The notes beneath the pieces are model-generated. The model was not told the origin of the DNA, did not search any database, and saw only the letters and a list, made by a program, of their open reading frames with translations. A DNA stretch of 64,000 bases from Liolophura sinensis (lineage: Eukaryota; Mollusca; Polyplacophora; Chitonida; Chitonidae): positions 4,216,001 to 4,280,000 of the forward strand of contig NC_088300.1 in assembly GCF_032854445.1 (NCBI RefSeq). Direction: 5' to 3'. Shown here piece after piece: positions 26,965 to 40,600 of the stretch. The number at the start of each line of letters is the position of its first letter. Position 1 is the first letter of the stretch. Made by a program: the position numbers and the translations under genes.

Positions 26965-28534
26965 TCTTGAATATGAAATAATTCCTAAATTAACTTACAG
27001 GAGAAAGCACTTGACTTTCAATAACACTGTGATTCAGTGCTGACCATGACCAGTAGCATCCTAAAGGACCTGTTAAATTTAGCCTGGAGCTCGGAACATT
27101 GACAGTTCGCTTCTACCTCCGTCTCTCACATGTGTTCGAGTGACGCTATATGCGTGCACTCTCTCAACTCTCGCGTCTATTTGCTAGGTGCGTGCTACTC
27201 TCCACGATGCGGTATCTATACCTTGTTCCCAAGGGTCTCCGTCTCATACGACTCGTGTGGAATGATTTCCAAAAATGAGGTCTTCAGATTCACATCATCC
27301 AGCAATCACTTATCCCGATATACCATCATGATTGTTCCGTATATATTCCTTATCAAATAAGACATCGTGTATCTTTAATATGTACTTCAGAGAAAAAGTC
27401 AATAAATTTTAATCAATAATGGTAAAGTATTGCCAGGAAATGTTTCTGCGAAAAAAATCCTTATCGTTTAGTTGCAGTATAACACCACAATTAAAGCCGG
27501 TTATCAGGCCTGTATGTAATACAGGGAAGAAAGCATCATCAGTTCTGGTACCGAATATTAAAGGCTAACATCATAAAAAGACATACATGTACATGTATTG
27601 ATTTATAGGCCTACATGTAGGCGCCTAGGCCTGTTATACATATACAGGCCTACATGTAGGCGCCTAGGCCTGTTATACATATACAGGCCTACATGTAGGC
27701 GCCTAGGCCTGTTATACATATACAGGCCTACATGTAGGCGCCTAGGCCTGTTATACATATACAGGCCTACATGTAGGCGCCTAGGCCTGTTATACATATA
27801 CAGGCCTACATGTAGGCGCCTAGGCCTGTTATACATATATAGGCCTACATGTAGGCGCCTAGGCCTGTTATACATATACAGGCCTATACAGACCTATTTA
27901 CTCGAATTATATTATTGTGAATGATCAGCCAGCCAACTTTAATAAATATATGTATCAGAACAGTGATTGGAATTCAAAGATGTGTTTTACCATGTACATC
28001 TTTGACTCGACAGCGTAAAAATACTTGGAGAATTTATTCAATGAATTCAAGATATATTCTCACATAAATGAGTTAGCGTAGGAGAATGTGCATGCGTGCG
28101 AACATATATTCTGGTATAGTGTGTTAAGTTGTCCATATCTATCTCTTACTGAGCACTTTCTGACACACAGATATAGATGTATGAAAGAAAATTCCCGCCA
28201 TGGGGACAAGATTATAATTATTATACTCTCCCGTCGATCGGTTGGGCCTATATAGGCTACAGTACCCTAACGGAAACTTGTATTCACTGCCAGAAGTTGG
28301 ATGAGGATCAGTTCAAAACTCGTCAGATGTAATGAAAATGTGAAAATTAATCTTTTGAAGATTTGAGAGACATAAATTTATCACTTCCAACTAATAATGC
28401 TTTCTTGGTACACTATGTACTTATTCAAATGAAGGAGATAGGTTTTTATAGGCCTGTTAGTCACCGGTAAACATGAGTCGTTGGGATTAAGGTGTTAAAG
28501 ACGAAAATCGCCGAAACAAGGAGAAAAATCTAAG
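26965..28534. promoter_or_regulatory. Divergent intergenic region between TRIM9-like and L2HGDH start codons
   Basis: 1.57 kb separate the two start codons, which face away from each other. The region must hold both 5' UTRs and promoters. No clear TATA box could be assigned. Its most striking content is the 39-bp palindromic minisatellite at 27606-27886, with TACATGTACATGTA just to its left. Frames in this stretch look non-coding. Confidence 0.6.
27606..27886. repeat. 39-bp palindromic minisatellite, 7 copies
   Basis: Each monomer alternates two complementary 8-mers, CAGGCCTA and TAGGCCTG. They are separated by 12 bp (CATGTAGGCGCC) on one side and 11 bp (TTATACATATA) on the other: 8+12+8+11 = 39. 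Every 8-mer therefore has an inverted partner on both sides, and the array could extrude many small hairpins. The monomer also contains the 12-bp palindrome CCTACATGTAGG. Copies are almost identical, which suggests recent expansion. The 39-bp period keeps frames open on both strands (a 13-residue repeat), which I take as a by-product. Confidence 0.97.
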
Positions 28535-28656
28535 ATGGCCACCAAAACAGTAGGCAGTGTAGCTGCAAGGTGCTCGTGTCAGGCTTTGCGGTTTGGGGAT
28601 TTACTTTGCTTCACATCGACTGTCACGCACACACAGCACAACCGTAGATACACAAG
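28535..28656 (+). CDS. L2HGDH: L2HGDH exon 1 (presequence)
   Basis: It encodes [15 protein letters not shown] and on to HNRRYT, with the first two bases of Arg41. The donor is ACAAG|GTAGGC. It was too short to stand out alone; it is supported by the Kozak context, the presequence-like composition and an exact phase-2 match with exon 2. Confidence 0.85.
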
Positions 28657-31600
28657 GTAGGCATTAGCTTCAGCAGTCATTCGTATATTGCATTACTTAT
28701 CGTTAAAGTCTTCCATTTGTGATAGGGGGCGTAGATTACCGTACCGGTAATGTACAGACAAAAAGTAATACCGGTATAACAACTGGTTGCTGTCAAAATA
28801 TTTAAAATGCTGTTTTTCCCAAAACGTTACATTTTTAATATCGTGAAGGTTGTTGTTTTTTTTTTCTAAAAAAAAAAGTGGACGGAAAATTATAGATCAG
28901 AATTTGGTTAAAATGTGACAAGCTTGGACGGCTGTATCTAGATGCAGCCATAATTAGGACAATTTCTGGGGCTAACCACAGGCGCTTGAATCCAGTGCCA
29001 TATACCAACCTCCTACATATACATATATATATATATATATATATGAGAAGTAAAGGTATGAAACGACTTTCGACCAACACCACGTAATGTCTCAGAATTT
29101 CAAGAAATAGAGTCTTTGAACTTTCCCATGTGTACCCTACTAGGGGATTTTATCCCCTAGTCTGCTCTAATCCACCGTTGGTATTTCCAAATCAATTTAA
29201 TTTTGTCATTGTGGTGGTATCTGAGCCTAATAGTCATTGCTCGTGTCCAGTCACCATCTTATTCTGCTATATATATACCCCAGATGACCTCAACTGTAAA
29301 CATGACCTAGCTACCACCATAAGGACTCAAAGGTCACACATGCCTTATATGGGAGGTGACATTAGTTGATGGGCTCTGGTACGATGTAGACTAGGAACTT
29401 CACCCTATAGGTTATCTCCCTTGTAAAGGGCCATGGACACAACTGCTATCTAGTGGGCTCAGATAACACAGCTAAGTGCGACAACAAAATACAAATGATT
29501 TGGAACATGCTGGATTTGAACAGACAGATTCTCGGCAGGGAAACGAGTGGAGTAGTTGGAGGTTGAAGGCTGTGTTCCTTGAATTTCGAAGACGTATATT
29601 GTGTGGTACCGATCAAAATGCATTTCATACCTTTATGTCATTATCTATGAGAGGTTTTTGTATGGCATATATAGGGTTTTATGGACTGGATTTGAGTGCC
29701 TGTGGGCTAGCCTAAACAGTGTAGCCCTGCCAATGTGCTATCCTTTAATCTTGTGGAAGAGGCGCACTGATGCACTTGCAGCGTGGGTTGTGATAAAAAT
29801 TGGGAGGGTCCTCCGGGGCCGAGGGGCGTAGCACGCCAGCACGGCGCAATGACACAGAAGGCTCCCGCCAATGCGGTGGCTGTGAGTTCAAGTCCAGTTC
29901 ATGCTGGCTTCCGCGATCTGCCAGGAACCTACGGATTGTCAGGGTTCTCCTCCCACTGTAATGCTGGCTGCCGTCATATAAATGAAATGTTCATGGAAAA
30001 TGTAATGTTCATGTAAAAAACCAATCAAATAAATACATAAATATAAGTGATCAAACCTGGATCGGGTCATACCAGAGACTATAAAAATGGTACTTGTTGT
30101 TGCTTCACTTGGTGCTCAGCACTGAGAGGCTAGAGCAAAGAAGCAGGACTGGTTGGCTCGGTGTCAGTGTAATGTGGAGGGAAAGGGGGGGGGGGGGGGG
30201 GCGTCTCATGTTTGGCGTCTTCAGCATGATACCTCAGTGGCGGCAACACTTTGGTGGCATAGACTCGCCCTGCCACATGAAGACACAGTATGTGTAATCA
30301 CACCTAATGACTCCTCGTCGGCATATGACCGAAAAATGATGAAGGATGACATAAAACCCCAAACATACAAAGGTACATGTACGTATATTGGTTGGTTGTC
30401 AGCATTCCTGGTAGAATGAACCTGAAGGAAAACATCAAAACTTCAACTGTATAATTGCAGGGGGAGGGGTCCAAGGTGTTGAGGCTGATGATTTCTGGAA
30501 GTAGATGTACCAAGATCAAACATTGTGAAGGAAAATGTCAAGTCAGGGTTTTGTTGTTTATCTTTGGGTTTCTTTCTTTCTAGACATTCCAATGACCAAA
30601 CAATTGAATATGTGGGTTTACAAATTTGTGTGTCTCTTCAACAGTCCAATGCTGTGGTTAGTGATGATTTGGTCTTGAAACTAAGTAGTTCTTCATGTAT
30701 ACAGTCTGTCCTTTGATCCATACAGACTGGAATAATTGTATGAGCGGTACATGGCCCTTATGGTATTGTAATTGTGCTGATATAAAAGCCTTAATCAGAT
30801 TAAACCATGATTGGCAAAGTCACATAGATGAACAGTGTATTCAGATTGCATGTGCAAACTACTAGACAGTGTACAGGAAAAAGTTATCTGTGAGCTACAA
30901 AGCATCACACATTACTTTGAACATAAACAATCTAGACTGTTTATGGAAATACACCTTGGACTCCTCCCCCCTCCCCCTAATTCTTCTAAAACTTGTGACA
31001 AATATTAGTAGTGTTGAAAGTAGAATATTACATTTCTTACCAGCCTTCTGAAAAAGTGAAGATATGAATATGTTGTTCATTGATTGGTCTAACCATGTGA
31101 GTAGAAAGAAACTCAACATTCCTGATACAATTACATACGTATTAGCTAATGGACCAATTGACTCTAGAAGTTGTAAGCTTTGAAATTCAAATAGTGTTAA
31201 TTAACTGAAACAGTATCTGTATAATATCTCTTCAATAATCTGTAGATCTAGATATTCAAGGTCACATTTGCTTGGGGTTTGATGTACTTGGAAGTGATAT
31301 GAAGAAAAATATCTAACCTTGGAACTAGTTTAATGTCAGATTCTCTTACGAGTAGACATCTTGATTCGTGTGACTTTTATTACAGGCCAGTGTCTCATGC
31401 TAAAAATTATGACATCGTCATTGTGGGTGGAGGAATCGTGGGATTGTCGACAGCACGTGAGCTGATTATGCGACACCCTTCTCTAAAGCTTGCTGTGTTG
31501 GAAAAGGAGAAAGCATTAGGTAATGCATAACTGATGTTCAACTCCCGAGAAGGAGCAAATAGGCCTACCTTCAGAAGTGTGTTAACCAACAGAATTCTGA

Positions 31601-34600
31601 CATTGAGATAACATCCAGTACCATCAATCAGACTGTTCTTCATGATGTATCATTATCAACAAGTACCAACAACAATACAATTTTATTGTATTCAAAGTCA
31701 TGCTTGGATTGGACCAAAAAAAGATAATGCCCAATTAAATTTTTTGTTCTTTACGTGTAGCTGAAATAGAAAAGCTCCAAAAAGTGATACTGTAGTATAA
31801 GATTTATTTAACAAGAGTGAACAAATTTTGTTTGTTTCGAGCCTCTGGTGAAAATCTTTGACTCAAGAAATTTTTACCCTGAGTTTCATAAATTAAATAC
31901 TGCATGGTCACAAGTTGGATATTCCTTTGTTTTTTGTTGTTGTATACTGTTGGCTAATTCATTGTATGTGTGTTATTTAGCCTGTCATCAGAGTGGTAAT
32001 AACAGTGGGGTGATTCACGCTGGCATCTACTATACCCCAGGGTCTCTTAAGGCAAAGCTGTGTGTGCAGGGTGTAGATCTTGTCTACAAATACTGTGATG
32101 ACAATGACATTCCTTACAAGAAGTGTGGAAAGGTAAGGCTGGTTTGTGTGAAGTATTTAGGGCAAGACCAGTGGTTTTGACTTGATTGTTTTAGATTTTC
32201 TTTCATAAACATAAAACCCTCGCATATTTAAGTCAGTTTTAAAATAACTGATTAATGAACTAATTCATAAAACGGAAGTGACGCATGTGGTGAATGTAGG
32301 CAGTGCAGCAACCAGACATTAGCATGTCAGCATTCACTGCCTGGCGATCAAGCAGAGGATCAAGCTGTAGTTATTTGTCAAATATATGTGTGTCCCTCTT
32401 ATCAGAGGCTCTGTCACATCACTTCATTGCATCATGTAGTATATATATACTGTTTATAAACCTGCGTGTTAAGATCACATCTTGCTCATGAGGGACTATA
32501 ACCATATAAATATGTAGGACTAAAACCTAGGACTATATACACGTATGCCGTCAGTGTAGTGTCATGACAGCTGATAGTTTTGCTGGTGCAAAGCCCGCTT
32601 TATGGTGGTATTCATCATACAAGCTGAAAGCACAGGTGTTTTTACGTATATTATAGCTTTAATGCAGGAACTCACCAGTATATGTTATTAGTAACTTTAA
32701 TAAACGTTATTTCAACAGAATTTGGCCAACCTATAAGCAAATCATGTGATGTCTGACAGTTGTACATACCTAACTTCAATTAAATCCCACCCAACCCCTG
32801 TAATGTGTATTCGTTTGATTTATTTATTTGATTGATTGGTGTTTTAGGCCATACTCGGAAATATTTCACTTATACCACAGTGGCCAGAATTATTGTGGGA
32901 GGCAACCCATGACCATCCACAGGTTGCTGGACTTCCCACATACGGCCAGAAAGGAAGTTGGACTTGAAATCACAGCGACCGCATTGGTGAGAGGCTCCTG
33001 GGTCATTATGCTGCTGTAGCTGTCAAAACACTACCAGTGCACAGTATAGAGTCCAGGCAAGGTTATCTACAGAGTCTGAGGAAAATGCAATTTGTGTCAT
33101 GGTGTGTATGAAAACATATATTTTAGCATATAGCTGCAGCACACCTCTGCTTTATAGCCAGACAGTGTATACTGACATTATTGCTGTGTTGTTGCTGCAC
33201 CGTCCACATGCTCCATGTGCGTCACTTCTGTTTTAGAAATTGGTTAAATAATCCCTTATATTAAATCTGACCTAAGTGTGCCCGGGTCTTGTCTTCATGA
33301 AATGAGATCTAGAAACAACTGAAACCAAGTCAAAGATCTTTGGTGTTGCCTTTGAATACTAACATTTGCACAGTGTAATATTGCAAATAGATTATAGGAT
33401 ACATGAAACAAATGGTTTGAATTTCTTATTGCATAAAAGTACAAAAAAGAAAAATGTCAGCCATGTTTTATTTTCTATTAGGAAGTGGTGTGGCAGGTTC
33501 AGCTCACACCTTGCCAACTGGCTGATGTGCACGAGACCCCACTGTACCGAGACAAAATTTAAATCGGCATTTCTACAAGTTTCCATTCAATATAATTTAA
33601 ACCTTATTTATTTTTACTGGTGATACTTTTATAAAACATAAAAGATTAGATTGACTGCCACTTGAACCAGTGTTGAGCGACAGACAGTTCTTTTCACTGA
33701 AACTTCCAATCTTCTGACTCAAATGCATGGTTTCTGATGTCCCAGCCAGAGTCGCTGGACTTTCCTATAAGAATTTCTATCCTGGGAAGCCGTGCCAAAT
33801 TCTTCACTCGTACTACCATCATTCCAGCGATATCAAATTCATGTCAGACAAAGCAGATGAGAGTGCGTTTGTGTCATCTATGGTGGCCGGTATGTGAGCA
33901 AAAATAGGTCATCATCGCTAGGCATTACCAGCTTTTCAAGTATCTGATGTAATTCCATTACTTTTCAAAATGTTTGTTGCAAAACTGTTTTACATATATA
34001 GTTTTCAGGGTTCTAATTAAGAGGTGTACATGTAGGGGTAATTTAAGATTGTTGTGCCATGACTTCTGGAAAAGCATACAGTGGGTAATGCATGGGTTTT
34101 TCAATGCATTGCAAGGTTTTTCAGTACATTATCTTGGGAAGTCTTGATTGTATGAAGTCACTCAACTAGCGCTCTGCAGCCGACAGGATAGGCAGACGGC
34201 CCAACTTTAGTGGTTTATAAATGGAACTAGTTAACATAATATTGTTTTAAATGCAGTTTGCAAACTAACATAGAATGAATATTATGTCTACGGAACATTT
34301 AATGTGAAAATAAAGACATTCCATACAATGTTTTACAAAAATTTTACACATTTATGTTATGATCCATAAATAGTAGGGTGAAACTTTGGGGCTATCTAGT
34401 TTAGATTTACTATGCCTTAGTATCATTGGTCAGATGAACAGATGTCAAGCAGAGTTGCTCCCCCTGAATTCCAAGATGTACGTGTACATGTAAATTGCGT
34501 GTTACTGTCCACATTTGTGTTGTAGAGCAAGGTTTTTACATATTTATGTCACATATATGTTAAATAAAAGATCATATTTTTCAGTGCTTTCCGGTGAAAA

Positions 34601-37600
34601 CATCTTATCTGACAATTTAAGAATTTTCAAAATAATAGTATGTGTGTACAGGAAACCATTTATTTTGTTGACTGACTTCTTTAACTTAATGTATATGTAA
34701 GACATATCATGAGCTTGTAAATGCTGTGTTTTTTAAAAGGGTGTATGTAGCATGTATTTGTTTTAGTGACATTTTTTCAGTCATGTAAAAAGTTTAGAAT
34801 ACTCTTGCTTTGATAATTAATTGATTTATTTATTTGATTTGTTTGATTGGTGTTTTACGCCGTACTCAAGAATATTTCACTTATAGGACGGTGGCCAGCA
34901 TTATGGTGGGAGGAAACCGAGTACAGTCTGGGGGAAATCTACTATAATTATTTGAACATTAATCTTTACAGAATGGAAGCAATATTTTGTATTTGTCCAA
35001 ACATTGTGGAGGTAAACAAAAGTCATAATATATTAGTTTTGGTGTTGAAAGTTACATTTCCCAGTAGGATATTTTCCTACCTTCCCAGCAAACCTCAGTG
35101 CACATATATAAGGTAAATGTAACTCTGAAAATCAGGCAAAATGAATAACTTAGTCATGTCAGAAATCGTGTTCAGTACTGTGATTACATGTTTAACATAT
35201 TTGTTGAAAGAGAATAGGTATGGCTATGCTACTGAGTGTGTGATTTGTCCTTGTTCTCAGTTAATTGTGGCCACAACAGCTGAGGAGGTCCCCAGGCTGG
35301 AGGGGTTACTGGGAAGGGGACAACAGAATGGTGTTCGTGACTTACGCATTATGGGACCAGATGGCATTAGGGAGATTGAGCCTAACTGTAGGGTGAGACA
35401 ACTAACACAAACTTTTAAACCTCTCCATGTGTATATGGTGTAAATATGCCATTGTGGATGCAATCAGACCTAGTATTGGAAGTGTATGCACATAAATGTG
35501 CTTTGTATTAATGTTTTTGTAGACTAGACATGAATATAAATTACTACATTAACTAGCAGAAACTTTTACCAGCACAATATACTTCAGTTTCTCCTACAAA
35601 AAGTTCATAGTTTTGTCGCCTTTTTCCAGGGATTGAAGGCCATCCATTCGCCTCACACCGGTATCGTTGACTATGGCCGTGTGGCCAGGTCGTATGGGGA
35701 GAATTTTCAGCGACTCGGTGGAGATGTCTTGACAGAGTTTGAGGTCAGTGAGTTCAGACTAACCTCAAAGAGCATCGGGGATCTGTCTCATCCCGTGACT
35801 GTCGCCAACAAACAAGGACAGGTAACTCGGTCACTCTACCTGTGACATTGTCCCGATGTCATTATTAATCAATAATTTCTCATGATACTGGTGGAGGGTT
35901 AATGATGTATGTGGTAAGTTATAGTGGCTGTCCTCGTGTCTGTGGATCTTCCACTCAGAAAATAACCTCTTGTGTATGTGGAATATTCTTGAGTTTACTT
36001 TAAAACACAAATTTTTGAATACTGAAAACTTGTTTCTAGGTTTATTGTGGTTTTATAATCAGTGGATAGTATTGGTTGTTTATGTTTTGGCAGACAGTGC
36101 AGGGTAGATATGTGCTGACCTGTGGTGGACTACAAGCTGACAGGCTGGCTGAGAAGTCTGGCTGTGAGCGTGAGCCACGCATTGTGCCATTCAGGGGAGA
36201 CTACTTGCTGCTGAAGCCAGAGAAGAGTAGTATGATCAATGGAAATATATACCCAGTGAGTCTTCATTACTGTAAAAATAACAGTGACACATATTCTTGT
36301 TAGTAACTCTTTAGTGATATACAGTATGAAGTGTTCAGTGAAATAGTGAGCAGGTCAGTGATTTAGGGTTAAATACATCATCTGCTTTCTAGACCTTTTC
36401 TCTCCTGATGTTTGACCTAAACAGTATTTTAATGGTCTAGCTTTGTCCAAATTAATGGTCTAGCTTTGTCCAAATTAATGGTCTAGTGTTGTCCAAAATA
36501 ATGGTCTAGCATTGTCCAAATTAATGATGGAGGATTGTCCAGTTTAATGCTCTAACATTGTCCAAATTATAAATATGTATCATGTGAATTCCAGCAGAAG
36601 CAGACTTCTATCAAAGTTTGGAATTTAGCCGAGGTTTAGAAGTCATTTAACAAACCTTAAATATTTGAAGTGGTCGTGCTAGTGATATCACTATGTGAAG
36701 TGGTCGAGTTAGCGATATCAGTATGTGAAGTGGTTGAGCTAGCGATATCAGTATGTGGAGTGGTCGAGCTGGTGTATCAGTACGCATTAAGCCCTGTGCT
36801 CGTCAGTTTGAACTACACGTATATACCGGTACGCCTCTCCCTCAGAGCACTATTGTTGGGGGACAAATCCGCCTGCCATCTTGTATGTGAAGTGTGTTGT
36901 GTGCAGTTTGGTTAATGGGTTGTGTCATATATATATTCATGTATAATACAGCCACAACACAGATATTGTGTGATGCTGGATAGTAACTGTAAGTCAGCAA
37001 CATATGGCTTAAATTGAATAAATACATGATAACTGAGCCTCTGAGTGCAATCAATTTACCAAATATTAAGGTTTTCTTCACTGAAACATTTGAAAGCACA
37101 TGTAACAATGTGTGCAAGAACAACTTTGGGGTACTGTTCTAATGAATCGCATGTTGTAGTGAAGCTTGTTATAGTGAGTGAGAGGTGCACTGTGATGTAA
37201 TAATGGCCAATTTCTCTATAGGTTCCAGACCCCCGCTTTCCCTTCCTGGGTTTTCATTTCACCCCTCGTATGGATGGCAGTGTGTGGCTAGGCCCAAACG
37301 CTGTCCTGGCATTTAAGAGAGAAGGCTATCAGCTGACAGACTTCAGTTTGACAGACTTCATAGATGCTGTCCGTTTCAGGTATAAAACATTGTTAATATA
37401 TTTTGGAGAATGCACCGATTTTTAAAGGTTGTCTAGATTTCCCTTAAAAATTTCCCAAAAATGGCATTTTTGGACGCAAATAAAGGTCAGTAAATATTGG
37501 TTTTGGTGCTGAGACTTACATTTTTCCAGAGAGATAACATTTGTAGTGTGCAGACCTCAGGAGCGCTTTCTGAAATTAGTAGAGCCTGTAGAATCAGGCA

Positions 37601-40600
37601 AAATGAGGGGCTCAGTCAGGGACAAAATTGTACTTCAAATACACTTATATTAGGCCTATGTCATTACAAGTAGAAATTTGTTACCAAATCTTCTACCTGT
37701 AACTGTGCATCAATGGAATGAGGGGTGTTACAACGTTGCATGACACACTTCACACTATGATTGCAAATGAGAGGCTTGGTCACTTCCGGCTTACATGTTC
37801 AGCAGACTTATAAACCTTGAGTCACTTGAGTGATTTAAAAGCTGAAATAGCCAGTACCTCTTTTTGGCACTCATCAGTTTTTTTGTATTCAAGCAAATTA
37901 GTATCCATGTCACTAACTGATTTTAAACATAACAGGTCTGATGTAGTGATTGTGTTTCTCTGGTCAATGTATTCATTCTTCCTGTCAAACAAATGTACTG
38001 ACTGATAGTTTACCTGTCCCAGGACGTTTGGGACGTTGAAAATATGGAGTTGATGCCAGTGTGGAACTGAAAACTGCTTGTTTTCCAATCATGAAATCTG
38101 CGTTTTTCTTGTTAAACTACATGTAAATAGGACATCTGAACAGTACAAAACAAGAGAATGTTTGCTTTATATTTGAAACAAACAAAAGTAGGTCAAGGTT
38201 TTATTATGCACTCACCGTGGTTTTGCCACCTTCGATAGTTAAGGTATTAAGACAGCTGTAGGAACAGAACTGTAGTATTGTTATGTTTCCGTATTATTAT
38301 TAAATGTTTGTATTATGTTGCTTACAATAATATGTTTTGTGAATGAATGCTTCACTGTTCTGTAATTCCTTTGTATGGGTTATCTCCCCTGTAAATGAAC
38401 TACTAGATCCTGTGTTACTATACCACGTGATTTGCCCTGTATAAGGCTGTGTCGAGCCGTACATCGGCAGTTCTTGCAGAGCTCGGAGAACTCGTCTCTC
38501 TTCCTGAATAAGGATACTGAGGCAAAATCCTGAATAAAGCCTGGCGGGTATTAAATGAAGCTTACAGCCTGCAGAAGGCTATCAGAGCTTATCACGCCAG
38601 TTTCTCTGTCCTGATTATGAGGGCCGGATTGAGTGCTCACGCCGGTGCGTGCGCATTACCTGTCTGTATATATATCTTCAATAAACTGTCGCAAACTTAT
38701 CCAGTGTGTTCTGGTTCGTCTATCAATCTCCGGAGCCCCTTCTCGAAACAAGTCTGTCCCTGGGGATTAGGCTTTATGGACGATCCTTATAACATTGTGT
38801 TACCTGGCTCCGTAACAGTATGAGCCTATCCCGGTGAATGATGGGTGTCGCTTAACTGTACCAACATTACGGTATCTCAGCAACTGATGTGGCTTACCTG
38901 TACCAGCATTATGGTATCTTAGCTTTGAGTTTTGAGTCTATTTCAGTGAACGATGGCCGTCGCTTACCTGTACCAGCATTATGGTATCTTAGCTTTGAGT
39001 TTTGAGTCTATTCCAGTGAACGATGGGCGTCGCTTACCTGTACCAGTGTTATGGTATCTTAGCTTTGAGGCTGAGTTTATTCCAGTGCATGAAAGGTGTC
39101 ACTTACCTGTATCATCGTTACTGTAACTTTGAGTCTGTCTATCCAAGTGAACAGTGGGTGTTGCTCACCTGTGCCAGCCTTATCTTAACTTTGAGGTATC
39201 CCAGTGAACGATGGGTGTCTCCTACCTGTACAAGTATTACGGTTTCTTAGCTTTGAGTCTGAGTCTCTTCCAGTGAATGATGGGTGTTGCTTTTCTGTAC
39301 AAGCGGTATCTTTGCTTTGAGAATGAGCCTATCGAGGGAATCAATGGGTGTGGCTTACATGTACCAGCATTACAGTATGCTAGTCTATCCAAGTCAGTGG
39401 TGGGTGTCATTTAACTGTACCAGCGTTATGGTCTCTTAGCTTTGAGTCTGACTCTATCCCAATGAACTACTGATGTGGCTTACCTGTACTTTGAGTCCAT
39501 GGGTGTGGCTTACCTGTACCAGCATTATGGTCTCTTAGCTTTGTGTCTGAGTCTGTCCCAGTGAATGAAGGATGTGGCTTTGGCAACCTTACACCAGGAA
39601 TATTGTTATGCAGGTGTCAGGTTGAGGTGCAGTGGTGTTTTGCAGCCTTATGTCATGAGATTTGTTAGGTAGGTGTCTCGTTGAGGTGCAGTGGTGTTTT
39701 CCAGCCTTATGTCATGAAATGTGTTAGGTAGGTGTCAGGTTGAGGTGCATTGGTGTTTTGCAGCCTTATGTCATGAGATGTGTTAGGTAGGTGTCTGGTT
39801 GAGGTGCAGTGGTGTTTTGCAGCCTTATGTCATGAGATTTGTTAGGTAGGTGTTTGGTTGAGGTGCAGTGGTGTTTTGCAGTCTTATATCATGAGATGTG
39901 TTAGGTAGGTGTCTCTTTGAGGTGCAGTGATATTTTGCAGCCTTATGTCATGAGATTTGTTAGGTAGGTGTTTGGTTGAGGTGCAGTGGTGTTTTGCAGT
40001 CTTATATCATGAGATGTGTTAGGTAGGTGTCTCTTTGAGGTGCAGTGATATTTTGCAGCCTTATGTCATGAGATTTGTTAGGTAGGTGTCTGGTTGAGAT
40101 GCAGTGATATTTTGCAGCCTTATGTCATGACATTTATTAGGTAGGTGTCTGGTTGAGGTGCAGTGGTGTTTTGCAGCCTTATGTCATGAGATTTGTCAGG
40201 TTGAGGTGCAGTGGTGTTTTGCAGCCTTATGTCAGGATATCTTTTATGCAGGTGTCAGGTTGAGGTGCAGTGGTGTTTTGCCGCCTTATGTCATGACATG
40301 TGTTAGGTAGGTGTCTGGTTGAGGTGCAGTGGTGTTTGCCGGTGTTTTTATTTTTTTCATAATTGTGTTCTGTAGTCTAAAACTGAAACATAAATATCAA
40401 GGAGGTGGGAATTTTCACTTTTTGTCTTGTGATGTTTCAGAGGACTACGGAAGCTAGCAATGAAACACCTGACATTTGGTATGCGAGAGATGTACGAGGC
40501 GTTCAGTTTGTCAGCCAGTGTGAAGAAGCTACAAAAGTTTGTCCCATCTTTAACTGTGGATGATGTCATCAGGTACAAAGATAAATTCTAATGTAGAATA

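Noticed and set aside
27598-27924. Frames of 108 (plus) and 90 (minus) codons with a 13-residue repeat
   Set aside because: By-product of the 39-bp palindromic repeat; the same peptide logic appears on both strands.
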